This document shows, piece after piece, positions 23,664 through 31,761 of a stretch of 64,000 bases of DNA. This DNA is from Bacillus sp. ISL-18. Its GTDB lineage: Bacteria > Bacillota > Bacilli > Bacillales > Cytobacillaceae. Within the stretch, counting starts at the first letter, position 1; each line of letters starts with the position of its first letter. Under the pieces are notes generated by a model that saw nothing but the letters and a program-made list of their open reading frames with translations, was not told where the DNA came from and did no database searches. The stretch covers positions 1 through 64,000 of the forward strand of contig NZ_JAGGQG010000014.1 in assembly GCF_018613415.1 (NCBI RefSeq), written 5' to 3'. The translations under genes were made by a program, and so were the position numbers.

Positions 23664-26173
23664 ATCGATATGAAATAGAAACCATGTATAATACTATTTT
23701 AATAAAGCATGCTCAAAAAAGATCTCATAGTCTTTCATTTAAAGGAACAAAACTATTACCTCAATCCATTCCTTTGAAACAACTGTATATCGATCTTGGC
23801 TTTCAAGCAGATTTAATGGGCTTGCCAGAACGCGGCGGGATTGGTCGTGCTAGTTTAAAAGAGTTAATTACTCAACATAATTCTGTCACGATCCTTGGCG
23901 GCTCCGGTTCTGGAAAGAGCACTTTTGTTAAATACATTTTAAATCAGTTCTTTTCAGAGAGTAATAGTGAAGTATTAAATAAATGGCCTTTTTGTGTAAG
24001 TATGAATGATTATATTAAAAAATGTACAGAAGAAAGGCTTAAATTTACTGATTACCTCTACGCAGAGATTGTCCAAATTGTGGGTCTTCACGATGATGTA
24101 AAAGGTTGGTTCCAAGACACACTTTCTACCGGGGGGGCCTTTCTCATTATTGAAGATTTGGATGTTGCCGCTTTTCATACAGAAGCCATGACTTTTGCAT
24201 TGAAGAGTTTAGAGGACTTTTTAAATTCAATTATTCCATTGGGTAATAAAGTATTACTTACAAGCAGGATCATTGGCTATGAAGAAGTACGGTTAAATCT
24301 TTCGCAATCACACATGGAATGTTATATTAGCGGATTTAATGATGATGATATAATCCAATTCTCCAACAATTGGTCTCAAATCATTACAACAAATGAAGAG
24401 CAAAGAAAAAAATGTTGTTTTGATTTACTCGATCTTATTAGTTCCTCCCAATGGAACAGAGAAATGTCTTCTAATCCTAGTATTTTAACAAGATTAGCTA
24501 TTATTAGTTTAAATAGTAATGGCAAAAAGTTATCTCAAATGGAAACAATTGAATTGATCTTAAATGGTTTAATCCGAGGTGGAGAAATATTCAGAGGATC
24601 AGAGGGGCTTGTCAATAAGTTGCGGAATAGTAACTTGATTTTACAAACGCTAGGCCCACTTGCTTTGGACGACTGTATTTCTGAAGGTGATAGTTTTGGA
24701 TTTTATGCTCACGAACTAACAACGAAGATTAATTATATAAACCATCCAAGCTTGAATCAAATTGAAATACCTTTAAATGTCCATCTACATGATCCATTTT
24801 GTTTATTGTTCAGGGAATTAAAAAATGAGCGTTTAACAATATTATTTCAAGCTTTTAGATATTATATTGCCGGATATAGCCTATCAGACGTCCTTTTGGA
24901 AGATGGTCAAAAGGCCTATTCAATTCTTGTATCTATGATTAACGCTGATAATCTCTTCTCCGTTGCTTTAGCTATTACAAGCGCTGTTTTAATTGCGTCT
25001 CGAAATGGTACGGATGTCAATACCATGCTTAAAAATATTGAGTCATTTGACAAGGAAGGACTGGGAATTGGCCCTTTATTATGCGGTTTTGTATTGTCTG
25101 AAAATTCTAAGATCGCACGTGGCTACAAAGAGGCAGAGAGGACAAAACAAAGATTATTAGATATTCTAACATGTAAATACGGGCAATCAAATCCTAAAAT
25201 TAGAAGCTGGGCAGGGGAAGTTGTCGCCAAACTGAATGATCCTAGAAAAGAAGTAACGACCATCGATTCCATGCATTTCTGCGAGGTCAAGGCGGGAGAT
25301 TATTTTTTAAATAGTAACGACGAAAAGCCTAGTTCTATACTGTATGATTATTATATGGGTAAATTTCCAATTACTTGGTCACAATTTAATGTTTTTGCTA
25401 GGAATGAATGCTATCAAAATCGTAAATATTATCCTAATGAATGTGATTCATGGTTTTTCGACAAGGAAGCACATAGTATTCCTTTTTTTAATAATATCCT
25501 ATTAAATGAAAATCAACCGGCAATTGCTATTACATGGTTTGAGGCATATGCATTTTGTAAATGGTTAAATGAATTAGCTCATAAAAACAATTGGTTAAAT
25601 TCAAATTGGGAAATTCGATTACCGTTAGAGGAAGAGTGGGTTAAAGCTGCTCGTGGCGGGCAATCGATACCAAAGAATCCAGTTGTATATAAGTTAAACG
25701 AATTTAAATCACACATTCATTCAAGTGAGAAGGAACATGATACTAACCCGAACTCTCGTCGCAGCTATACTTGGGAGGATAATCAATCAATTCCTGAATG
25801 CCCAATAGGGATCTTTGGAATTAATGGTTCTTCACCTGTTGGAGCTTTTCCTAACAGTGTAAGCCCTTATGGGTGTGAAGAAATGATTGGGAATGTCTGG
25901 GAATGGCTTAGTACTGAGTGGGGTGAGGATTGGGAACACCCAACTAGAACACCGTACTCGAAAGATTCAAAGGTAGAACAAATGGCTATGATGGTAAAGG
26001 GTGGTTCATTCCTAGTCTCAGATAAAGAGTACTCCCAAGAGTCTCGAAAACATCTTGCTATTGATTACTTAACAAAAAATCACTCTGATGTTCGACATGT
26101 TACACATGGGTTTAGAATATGTATTGCACCCAAAAATCAAGCTTCACTGAGTACGAAGGTTGGCCAACAGTAA
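23660..26173 (+). CDS. NACHT-type STAND NTPase fused to an FGE/C-type-lectin-like domain
   Basis: An 837-residue soluble protein. The N-terminal part is a STAND NTPase of NACHT type: Walker A GGSGSGKST at 80-88, Walker B FLIIEDLD at 161-168, sensor KVLLTSRIIGY at 197-207 and the following ISGFNDDDI. A helical middle region (about 240-530) has no recognised repeats. The C-terminus (about 535-825) is an FGE-sulfatase/SUMF1 domain: ITWFEAYAFCKWLNE at 624-638, RLPLEEEWVKAARGG at 653-667, MIGNVWEW at 742-749, VKGGSF at 779-784, HGFRI at 816-820. The catalytic cysteines of true FGE after the GGS motif are missing (FLVSDKEYSQESR), so a binding or sensing role is likely. AGGAGA precedes the ATG. No reverse transcriptase is nearby. 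Confidence 0.88.
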   Translation: MNRYEIETMYNTILIKHAQKRSHSLSFKGTKLLPQSIPLKQLYIDLGFQADLMGLPERGGIGRASLKELITQHNSVTILGGSGSGKSTFVKYILNQFFSESNSEVLNKWPFCVSMNDYIKKCTEERLKFTDYLYAEIVQIVGLHDDVKGWFQDTLSTGGAFLIIEDLDVAAFHTEAMTFALKSLEDFLNSIIPLGNKVLLTSRIIGYEEVRLNLSQSHMECYISGFNDDDIIQFSNNWSQIITTNEEQRKKCCFDLLDLISSSQWNREMSSNPSILTRLAIISLNSNGKKLSQMETIELILNGLIRGGEIFRGSEGLVNKLRNSNLILQTLGPLALDDCISEGDSFGFYAHELTTKINYINHPSLNQIEIPLNVHLHDPFCLLFRELKNERLTILFQAFRYYIAGYSLSDVLLEDGQKAYSILVSMINADNLFSVALAITSAVLIASRNGTDVNTMLKNIESFDKEGLGIGPLLCGFVLSENSKIARGYKEAERTKQRLLDILTCKYGQSNPKIRSWAGEVVAKLNDPRKEVTTIDSMHFCEVKAGDYFLNSNDEKPSSILYDYYMGKFPITWSQFNVFARNECYQNRKYYPNECDSWFFDKEAHSIPFFNNILLNENQPAIAITWFEAYAFCKWLNELAHKNNWLNSNWEIRLPLEEEWVKAARGGQSIPKNPVVYKLNEFKSHIHSSEKEHDTNPNSRRSYTWEDNQSIPECPIGIFGINGSSPVGAFPNSVSPYGCEEMIGNVWEWLSTEWGEDWEHPTRTPYSKDSKVEQMAMMVKGGSFLVSDKEYSQESRKHLAIDYLTKNHSDVRHVTHGFRICIAPKNQASLSTKVGQQ

Positions 26174-26213
26174 TCAGTTGAATAGATGGCTTTTGTGAAG
26201 CATAGGAGCGGAA

Positions 26214-27020
26214 ATGTATAAATTATTGGCTTTGGATATAGATGGGACCTTTTTGAAGAGTAATGGGGAAGTTTGTGAATCTACAATTATTTCAATTAAA
26301 AAGGCTATTAAACTTGGGACCATTGTTACCTTTTTAACTGGAAGAACCCTGGATGGAGTTACAAGATTCATAGAAATGCTTGATTTAGATACACCAGTTA
26401 TTATTTATAATGGTGCAATGATTATTGAGACAAAGACGAATGCAAATATTTTCGCAAAAAATCTAAGCACAAATGATGCCAGACAAATAATTGAACTAGG
26501 TTCGAGCTTTGAAACTACTATGCTTTTATGGTCAAATAAACAGTTATATGTAAATGTAAATAATCATTACATTACACAAGATAAAGAAATACATGGAATA
26601 GAGCCAATTGTAATCAATAATTATGATACTATTATTAATAATGGATTGTCTAAAATTGTTTGGATGGATGAACCGCAAAAAATTGAAAGAATGAAAACCA
26701 AGATTGAAAACACCATAAATAAAACGATATCATATTGTACTTCTGCAGCGAATTATTTGGAATTTTTTGATAAAGATGTTTCTAAGGCGCATGCTCTGGC
26801 AAAAGTCGCCGAAATGTATAACTTCAAGAAGGAAGAAATCATTGCAATTGGTGACGGTGAAAATGATATGTCTATGATTGAGTATGCAGGATTAGGAATT
26901 GCAATGGGTAATTCTTCTGATGTTGTAAAAGAAGTAGCAAATTTTGTTACGACTTCTAATGATAATAAAGGGATTGCTAAAGCCCTAGAGAAATTTCTAT
27001 TTTTAAATACAGTATCCTAG
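26214..27020 (+). CDS. HAD-superfamily phosphatase, Cof type
   Basis: A 268-residue cytoplasmic phosphatase. HAD motif I is LDIDGTFL (residues 7-14), motif II FLTGRT near 40, motif III the Lys in VSKAHAL near 193 and motif IV IGDGENDMSMIEYAG near 214-228, with a C2-type cap between. Cof-type members split sugar phosphates, flavin mononucleotide or similar small phosphates. It follows the NACHT gene by 40 bases with TAGGAG 6 bases before the ATG and no terminator between, so it may be the last gene of the cassette. Together with the epimerase-like protein it points to a phosphosugar. Confidence 0.88.
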   Translation: MYKLLALDIDGTFLKSNGEVCESTIISIKKAIKLGTIVTFLTGRTLDGVTRFIEMLDLDTPVIIYNGAMIIETKTNANIFAKNLSTNDARQIIELGSSFETTMLLWSNKQLYVNVNNHYITQDKEIHGIEPIVINNYDTIINNGLSKIVWMDEPQKIERMKTKIENTINKTISYCTSAANYLEFFDKDVSKAHALAKVAEMYNFKKEEIIAIGDGENDMSMIEYAGLGIAMGNSSDVVKEVANFVTTSNDNKGIAKALEKFLFLNTVS

Positions 27021-27156
27021 ATAATATTGAATTTTTTTAAAGCACTTTTTACTGAAATAGGAACCGTATTGGTTCAGTAGGATTGTATTTTTTTAAAGAA
27101 TAATAACGGTATGGTAGATAATTTGCAGTAAACCTAGTAAGAAAATAAAACGAAAA

Positions 27157-27194
27157 GAGCCTGTTTAGTTAAACATTAAACCGGCTCCTTTTTT
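27157..27194. terminator. Terminator between convergent genes
   Basis: GAGCCTGTTTA (27157-27167) pairs with TAAACCGGCTC (27177-27187) with one mismatch, then a T-run on plus and an A-run on the other side, so it may serve both strands. Confidence 0.8.
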
Positions 27195-27214
27195 CTTTAA
27201 TAATCGAAATGGCA

Positions 27215-27439
27215 TCATTCTTCTTTATAAAAGCGTTCTCCTGTTTCCTGATTGAAATAAACGACTAATCTTTTATTTGTTGTTGGATCAAATGATACTT
27301 CATTGGTTCGGACAAAGCCTTTAGGTACTTGCTGTCCATGCTTTGCTTTGAAGCGGCGGTCCCAAATGAACCAAGATCCAATGATTAAAATGATTAGAAT
27401 AATGAGTTGAATTCCATAAAAGCCAACAATCCATTTCAT
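27215..27439 (-). CDS. Small single-pass membrane protein
   Basis: A 74-residue protein with one strongly hydrophobic segment (residues 5-25, IVGFYGIQLIILIILIIGSWF) followed by a charged soluble tail of about 48 residues (RRFKAKHGQQVPKGFVRTNEV, then FNQETGERFY). It begins three bases after the YbjQ-like gene, so both are likely on one transcript. Function unknown; such short partners often aid membrane localisation. Confidence 0.7.
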   Translation of the reverse strand: MKWIVGFYGIQLIILIILIIGSWFIWDRRFKAKHGQQVPKGFVRTNEVSFDPTTNKRLVVYFNQETGERFYKEE

Positions 27440-27442
27440 GGG

Positions 27443-27763
27443 TTATACCTTTTCGGCAATAACTGCTGTTCCATAAGCAACAATTTCACTCATATTCTGG
27501 CCGATTTCTCCAGAGTCAAAGCGCATCATTATGATTGCGGTTGCACCCATGGCCGAAGCATTTTTTACCATCCGGTCAATTGCTTGTTTTCTGGCATCTT
27601 CGAGCATTTCAGTATATTGACTGATTTCCCCGCCTACAAGTCCCTTTAAAGAAGCAACAATATCTTTACCAATTCCTCTTGCTCGTACAGTTAAGCCGAA
27701 TACTGGACCTATCACTTCTGTAATTTTATGATTAGCAATATTTTCAGTTGTTACGATGATCAT
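27443..27763 (-). CDS. YbjQ-family (UPF0145) protein
   Basis: From the chosen ATG at 27761-27763 the product is 106 residues, the usual size for the family. MIIVTTENIANHKITEVIGPVFGLTVRARGIGKDI-like opening and ATAIIMMRFDSGEIGQ near the end are diagnostic; members form ring-shaped pentamers of unknown role, once called heavy-metal-binding. The frame is open from 27817, but the upstream 18 codons look non-coding and GGGGCGG lies 6 bases before the shorter start. Confidence 0.88.
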   Translation of the reverse strand: MIIVTTENIANHKITEVIGPVFGLTVRARGIGKDIVASLKGLVGGEISQYTEMLEDARKQAIDRMVKNASAMGATAIIMMRFDSGEIGQNMSEIVAYGTAVIAEKV

Positions 27764-28122
27764 ATCGATCCGCCCCTTAACAAAAATAATGACTACATCC
27801 TTTATTTTACTTTTCACTTGATATAAATACCATTACTTTTTGGATTAACCTCCACTTTGTATGGAAAGGAATGTCAATCAAAACGGTTTTTTTGTGTTTA
27901 TAGGGTCTCGAAAAAGGAACGTCCCACTTTATTACATGCTTTAAATAGTTTATAATTATCAGATAATGCTAAATATATTAATCTATAAATAGTAATAGTA
28001 ATTGTCACTTGATTATCATTGGTTCAAAAACGTGTGTTCCTAGGCGGCGCCTTGCTTTTTGTGACACCTATTCAGGAGCGCCTGCATCTTTTTTCAAATA
28101 TAGAGATAAGGAAGCGGTTATA
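27764..28122. other. Divergent intergenic region, mqo leader
   Basis: About 360 bases. A TATAAT lies at 27951-27956 without a good -35. The last 100 bases before mqo hold short GC-rich inverted repeats (AGGCG-G-CGCCT near 28042) that stand out from the AT-rich surroundings and could fold in the mRNA leader. No known riboswitch was recognised. Confidence 0.45.
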
Positions 28123-29625
28123 ATGAGCAGCATGCAGACAAAAACAGACATTATTTTAATTGGGGCCGGAGTCATGAGTGCGACTTTGGGGTCATTATTG
28201 AAAGAGTTAGCACCAGAATGGGAAATTAAGGTGTTTGAGAAACTCGCAAATCCTGGAGAAGAAAGCTCGAATGAATGGAATAATGCCGGTACCGGCCATT
28301 CAGCTCTGTGTGAGCTAAACTATACATCCGAAAAATCGGATGGTTCAATTGATATTAGCAAGGCTATCCAAATTAATGAACAGTTTCAGCTCTCTAGACA
28401 GTTTTGGTCTTATCTTGTAAACCGTAATTTAATTCAAAATCCGCAAGACTTTATCATGCCAATCCCTCATATGAGTTTGGTACAAGGGGAAGATAATGTA
28501 ACCTTTTTGAAAAAACGATTTAAAGCGCTGTCAAGCAATCCCCTATTTCAAGGGATGGAATTTTCCGAAGATCCTGAAAAACTGAAGGAATGGATTCCGC
28601 TGATCATGGAAGGCCGTACATCCAATGAACCGATAGCGGCAACTAAAATTGATTCCGGAACGGATGTCAATTTCGGTGCTTTAACCCGCATGTTGTTTGA
28701 TCACTTAAAGAGCAAAGACGTCGAGATAAACTATAATCATAGTGTTAAAGATATTAAACGTGCAAACGATGGCTCTTGGGAAGTAAAAGTCCATAATATC
28801 GCTAGCGATACGATAGAATATCATACAGCAAAATTCGTCTTTATCGGCGGCGGCGGCGGCAGTCTGACTTTGCTGCAAAAAACCGGTATCGCTGAGTCCA
28901 AACATATTGGGGGATTTCCGGTAAGTGGATTGTTTTTGGTATGTAACAAACCGGAGATTGTCGAACAGCATCATGCAAAAGTATATGGGAAAGCTAAGGT
29001 GGGTGCTCCCCCAATGTCCGTCCCGCATCTTGATACAAGATTTATTGAGCATAAAAAATCTTTACTGTTTGGACCTTTTGCTGGCTTCTCGCCCAAGTTT
29101 TTAAAAACTGGTTCTAACATGGATTTACTAAATTCCGTAAAGCCGAATAATGTCCTGACGATGTTAGCTGCAGGGGCAAAGAATGTTCCATTAACAAAAT
29201 ATCTAATCCAACAACTCATGCTATCAAAAGAACAACGAATCGAAGAGTTACGGGAATTCATTCCGAATGCTAAAATCGAGGACTGGGATATCGTGACAGC
29301 AGGCCAACGGGTGCAAGTGATCAAGGATACGGAGACAGGCGGTAAAGGGACACTTCAATTTGGGACAGAAGTAGTTAACGCTGCGGATGGCTCAATCGCA
29401 GCATTACTGGGTGCTTCTCCAGGTGCCTCTACTGCAGTTCACGTTATGCTGGAAGTGTTAGCGAAATGTTTCCCGCAGCATATAAAAGAGTGGGAACCGA
29501 AAATCATGGAGATGATCCCTTCCTATGGCTTGTCGCTAGTGGAAAATCCAGAGTTTTTCCACGACATTCATATTTCAACAGCACAGACGCTTAACCTAAG
29601 CGAAAAAGAATTGGTCTATAGTTAA
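28123..29625 (+). CDS. mqo: Malate:quinone oxidoreductase
   Basis: A 500-residue FAD enzyme at the inner face of the membrane that oxidises malate to oxaloacetate and passes electrons to menaquinone. DIILIGAGVMSATLGSLLKEL (start) is the FAD-binding fold; NEWNNAGTGHSALCELNYT near residue 55, the GGGGGSLTLLQKTGI block near 245 and LLGASPGASTAVHVMLEVL near the end are typical of Mqo. The frame runs from 28009, but family members start at the ATG at 28123, which has AAGGA about 10 bases upstream. Confidence 0.93.
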   Translation: MSSMQTKTDIILIGAGVMSATLGSLLKELAPEWEIKVFEKLANPGEESSNEWNNAGTGHSALCELNYTSEKSDGSIDISKAIQINEQFQLSRQFWSYLVNRNLIQNPQDFIMPIPHMSLVQGEDNVTFLKKRFKALSSNPLFQGMEFSEDPEKLKEWIPLIMEGRTSNEPIAATKIDSGTDVNFGALTRMLFDHLKSKDVEINYNHSVKDIKRANDGSWEVKVHNIASDTIEYHTAKFVFIGGGGGSLTLLQKTGIAESKHIGGFPVSGLFLVCNKPEIVEQHHAKVYGKAKVGAPPMSVPHLDTRFIEHKKSLLFGPFAGFSPKFLKTGSNMDLLNSVKPNNVLTMLAAGAKNVPLTKYLIQQLMLSKEQRIEELREFIPNAKIEDWDIVTAGQRVQVIKDTETGGKGTLQFGTEVVNAADGSIAALLGASPGASTAVHVMLEVLAKCFPQHIKEWEPKIMEMIPSYGLSLVENPEFFHDIHISTAQTLNLSEKELVYS

Positions 29626-29674
29626 TTTTGTTAAATCCTAGTATGATAGAATCATCATAATAAATACAGTAGAG

Positions 29675-29705
29675 AAACGGGAATTGGATGATCCAATTCC
29701 CGTTT
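29675..29705 (+). terminator. Hairpin after mqo
   Basis: Perfect 15-bp arms AAACGGGAATTGGAT (29675-29689) and ATCCAATTCCCGTTT (29691-29705) flank one G. The T-run is broken (CGGTTTGGTTT), so termination may be partial. Confidence 0.7.
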
Positions 29706-29825
29706 CGGTTTGGTTTCAATTATGCAGACGATGATCTAGAGGATGTTATTAATAATATTCCACATTTGTTTTTATCTATGCTACATTAAAGGGAAAGGTG
29801 TTATCCAAAAAGAGGTATCAAAATC

Positions 29826-31382
29826 GTGAACTCACAACTGACAGCCTATATAACGCTGGTTTGTACATCGGGCGTACTTAATTTGTATTTATGCTTATAC
29901 GCCTATGTAAAGCGGCACCATTATACGAATATAGCTTATTTCTTTATTCTTTATACTGCTTCCATCACCATTTATTGTTTTGCTTCTGCTGTTGGTTTAA
30001 TGGCTACAACAATTGAAGAACTAAAGTTTTGGACAATCATTCAATACATTGGCATGCCGTTTTCTCCACCCTTGGGATTATTGTTCATCATGCAGTATTT
30101 AGGAATAAAGATAACGAAAAAAAGGATTACAGCTCTTCTTACGATCCCACTCATTAGTTTGCTCATGGTTGCTACGAATGATTGGCATCATTTGCATTAT
30201 CGTGTATTTGAAATCGATCCAATCTTGGGAGCTCCTTATATTCATCAGGAGATCGGTATCTGGTATATGATTCATGGCATTTTCATATTTGCCTGCATGT
30301 TTGTAGCTTTTTTACTAGTTATTTTTCATTGGCGTGAGACTGATAAGGTTTATCGCCCGCAATTAATCTCATTATTGTGCGGTCAACTGGTTCCGATGCT
30401 AACCGCTTTTGTTTATCTAATTGGTTTTACCCCTGCGGGTATTGATCCAGTTCCAATGGTTTTATGGCTTTCATCACTATTATATTTATGGTCTATTAAC
30501 ACATCACGAATGTTCACCATTATGCCAGTTGCGAAAGATGCGATATTTAATAGTATTAATGATGGAGTGATTGTGTTAGATGAATCCTATCGATTAATAG
30601 AGTTTAATCAAGCGTGTAAGAATATGTTTCCACCTCTAAATAAATCGATGTTTGGATTGAGCTTTGATCGGGTTTGGCCAATGTTATCAGGAGGATCGTC
30701 TCCCTTTATGCTAAAAGAAGCAGCGTCCACTTGGGAAATGCAGTTAGCTGTCGATCATTTAGAACGTATCTATCAAGTTCGTACTTCATCCTTACAGCAT
30801 GCTAATAATAGTAAAGGTCAATTAATTATTTTTACTGATATTACCGAGCTAAAACGGCTGCAGGTAAAATTGGAGCATCTAGCCTACTACGATGAACTTA
30901 CACAAATTTTTAATCGCCGAGCATTTTTTCAGCAGTGTGAGCAAGAATTTTCCGCAGCAAAGAAGGATTCATTACCATTTACGATGATATTGTGTGATAT
31001 AGATTATTTTAAAAGAGTCAATGATACCTATGGTCATCATGTCGGTGATCAATTGCTTGTGCACGTAGTAAAAGTTTGCCAAACGCAGTTAAAGGAAGAT
31101 ATTTTATTTGCGCGATATGGCGGTGAGGAATTTGTTCTGGCTCTGAAAGGATGGACCGTAGTAGAGGGTGAAGTGTTGGCTAATAAACTGCGAAAGCAGG
31201 TAGAAGCACAGCCGCTGCTAACTACTGAGGGAGTTATTTCTGTTACCTTAAGCAGTGGAGTAGCTGAGGCAATGGAAGACACAGAGGAAACGCTGCATCA
31301 GCTGTTGAATAAGGCGGATAAAGCTTTATATTCCGCAAAACGAGAAGGACGTAATCAAGTGCAAGTCTATAGAGCTATTTAG
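29826..31382 (+). CDS. Diguanylate cyclase with 7TM histidine-kinase-type sensor, PAS and GGDEF
   Basis: A 518-residue membrane signalling enzyme that makes cyclic di-GMP. Residues 1-225 hold seven hydrophobic segments as in the 'His kinase N-terminal 7TM' domain; about 235-345 is a PAS domain (FNSINDGVIVLDESYRLIEF); 350-515 is GGDEF with the active site RYGGEEF. The inhibitory RxxD motif expected just upstream reads LKED, so product inhibition at that site is unlikely. GTG start at 29826 after AGAGGT. No EAL domain. The ligand of the sensor is unknown. Confidence 0.92.
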   Translation: MNSQLTAYITLVCTSGVLNLYLCLYAYVKRHHYTNIAYFFILYTASITIYCFASAVGLMATTIEELKFWTIIQYIGMPFSPPLGLLFIMQYLGIKITKKRITALLTIPLISLLMVATNDWHHLHYRVFEIDPILGAPYIHQEIGIWYMIHGIFIFACMFVAFLLVIFHWRETDKVYRPQLISLLCGQLVPMLTAFVYLIGFTPAGIDPVPMVLWLSSLLYLWSINTSRMFTIMPVAKDAIFNSINDGVIVLDESYRLIEFNQACKNMFPPLNKSMFGLSFDRVWPMLSGGSSPFMLKEAASTWEMQLAVDHLERIYQVRTSSLQHANNSKGQLIIFTDITELKRLQVKLEHLAYYDELTQIFNRRAFFQQCEQEFSAAKKDSLPFTMILCDIDYFKRVNDTYGHHVGDQLLVHVVKVCQTQLKEDILFARYGGEEFVLALKGWTVVEGEVLANKLRKQVEAQPLLTTEGVISVTLSSGVAEAMEDTEETLHQLLNKADKALYSAKREGRNQVQVYRAI

Positions 31383-31518
31383 AAACTAGTAAATAGTAAG
31401 TAGATGCCTCCAAAATGGGAGGCATTTTTGAATTATGTTAGTTTAACAATTATAGTAAGCTAACTAAAGTGTACTGGCAGATTTGTGACAACCTTCTAAT
31501 AGAATTTTGAACATTTAT

Positions 31519-31532
31519 TGAAAACGCTTAAA
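31519..31532 (+). promoter_or_regulatory. cre-like CcpA site
   Basis: TGAAAACGCTTAAA matches TGWNANCGNTNWCA at 13 of 14 positions and lies just upstream of the uxaC -35. Confidence 0.65.
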
Positions 31533-31550
31533 AATTTTTTATAAAAACAA

Positions 31551-31579
31551 TTGAATGATAACTTTATCCGAGGTATTAT
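31551..31579 (+). promoter_or_regulatory. uxaC promoter
   Basis: TTGAAT (31551-31556), 17-bp spacer, TATTAT (31574-31579). Operators follow immediately downstream. Confidence 0.75.
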
Positions 31580-31593
31580 AGAAACAGATAAAA

Positions 31594-31607
31594 TGTTCAC
31601 GTTAACA
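31594..31607 (+). promoter_or_regulatory. LacI-type operator 1
   Basis: TGTTCACGTTAACA, a 14-bp near-palindrome centred on CG, just after the expected transcription start of uxaC. It matches the perfect site at 31676 except for one base. Confidence 0.75.
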
Positions 31608-31675
31608 TCACGGGAGAATAAACCAAAGAATCCAATCGTTAAAATGGAATAAAATCAATTTTTTACCAGTAATTA

Positions 31676-31689
31676 TGTTAACGTTAACA
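31676..31689 (+). promoter_or_regulatory. LacI-type operator 2
   Basis: TGTTAACGTTAACA, a perfect 14-bp palindrome centred on CG as usual for LacI/GalR-family sites. Its centre is 82 bases from operator 1, close to eight helical turns, which would allow looping. Confidence 0.8.
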
Positions 31690-31761
31690 AAGTATTTTGC
31701 GTCAACTTAAACTTTCTTTGAAATGGCCAAAATATAAATTTACAGGAAGATGGTGAAGAAT

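Larger units (their letters stand above)
31383..31761 (+). other. Regulatory region of the hexuronate cluster
   Basis: About 380 bases before uxaC holding a cre-like site, a good promoter and two LacI-type operators, each listed separately. A T-rich hairpin-like patch lies near 31400-31430 (GATGCCTCC pairs with GGAGGCAT, TTTTTG follows) and probably ends the cyclase transcript. Confidence 0.7.

Noticed and set aside
25265..26134. Target of a diversity-generating retroelement
   Set aside because: FGE/C-type-lectin domains are common targets, but no reverse transcriptase and no obvious near-copy of the C-terminal coding region (template repeat) was seen in the window.
27040..27105. Terminator directly after the HAD phosphatase gene
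   Set aside because: ACTGAA pairs with TTCAGT around a 16-base loop and a T-run follows, but the stem is only six bases; the stronger hairpin at 27157-27194 is the better terminator.
28009..28122. N-terminal extension of Mqo from 28009
   Set aside because: Known Mqo proteins start at the FAD-binding strand; the upstream codons lack a ribosome site and look non-coding.
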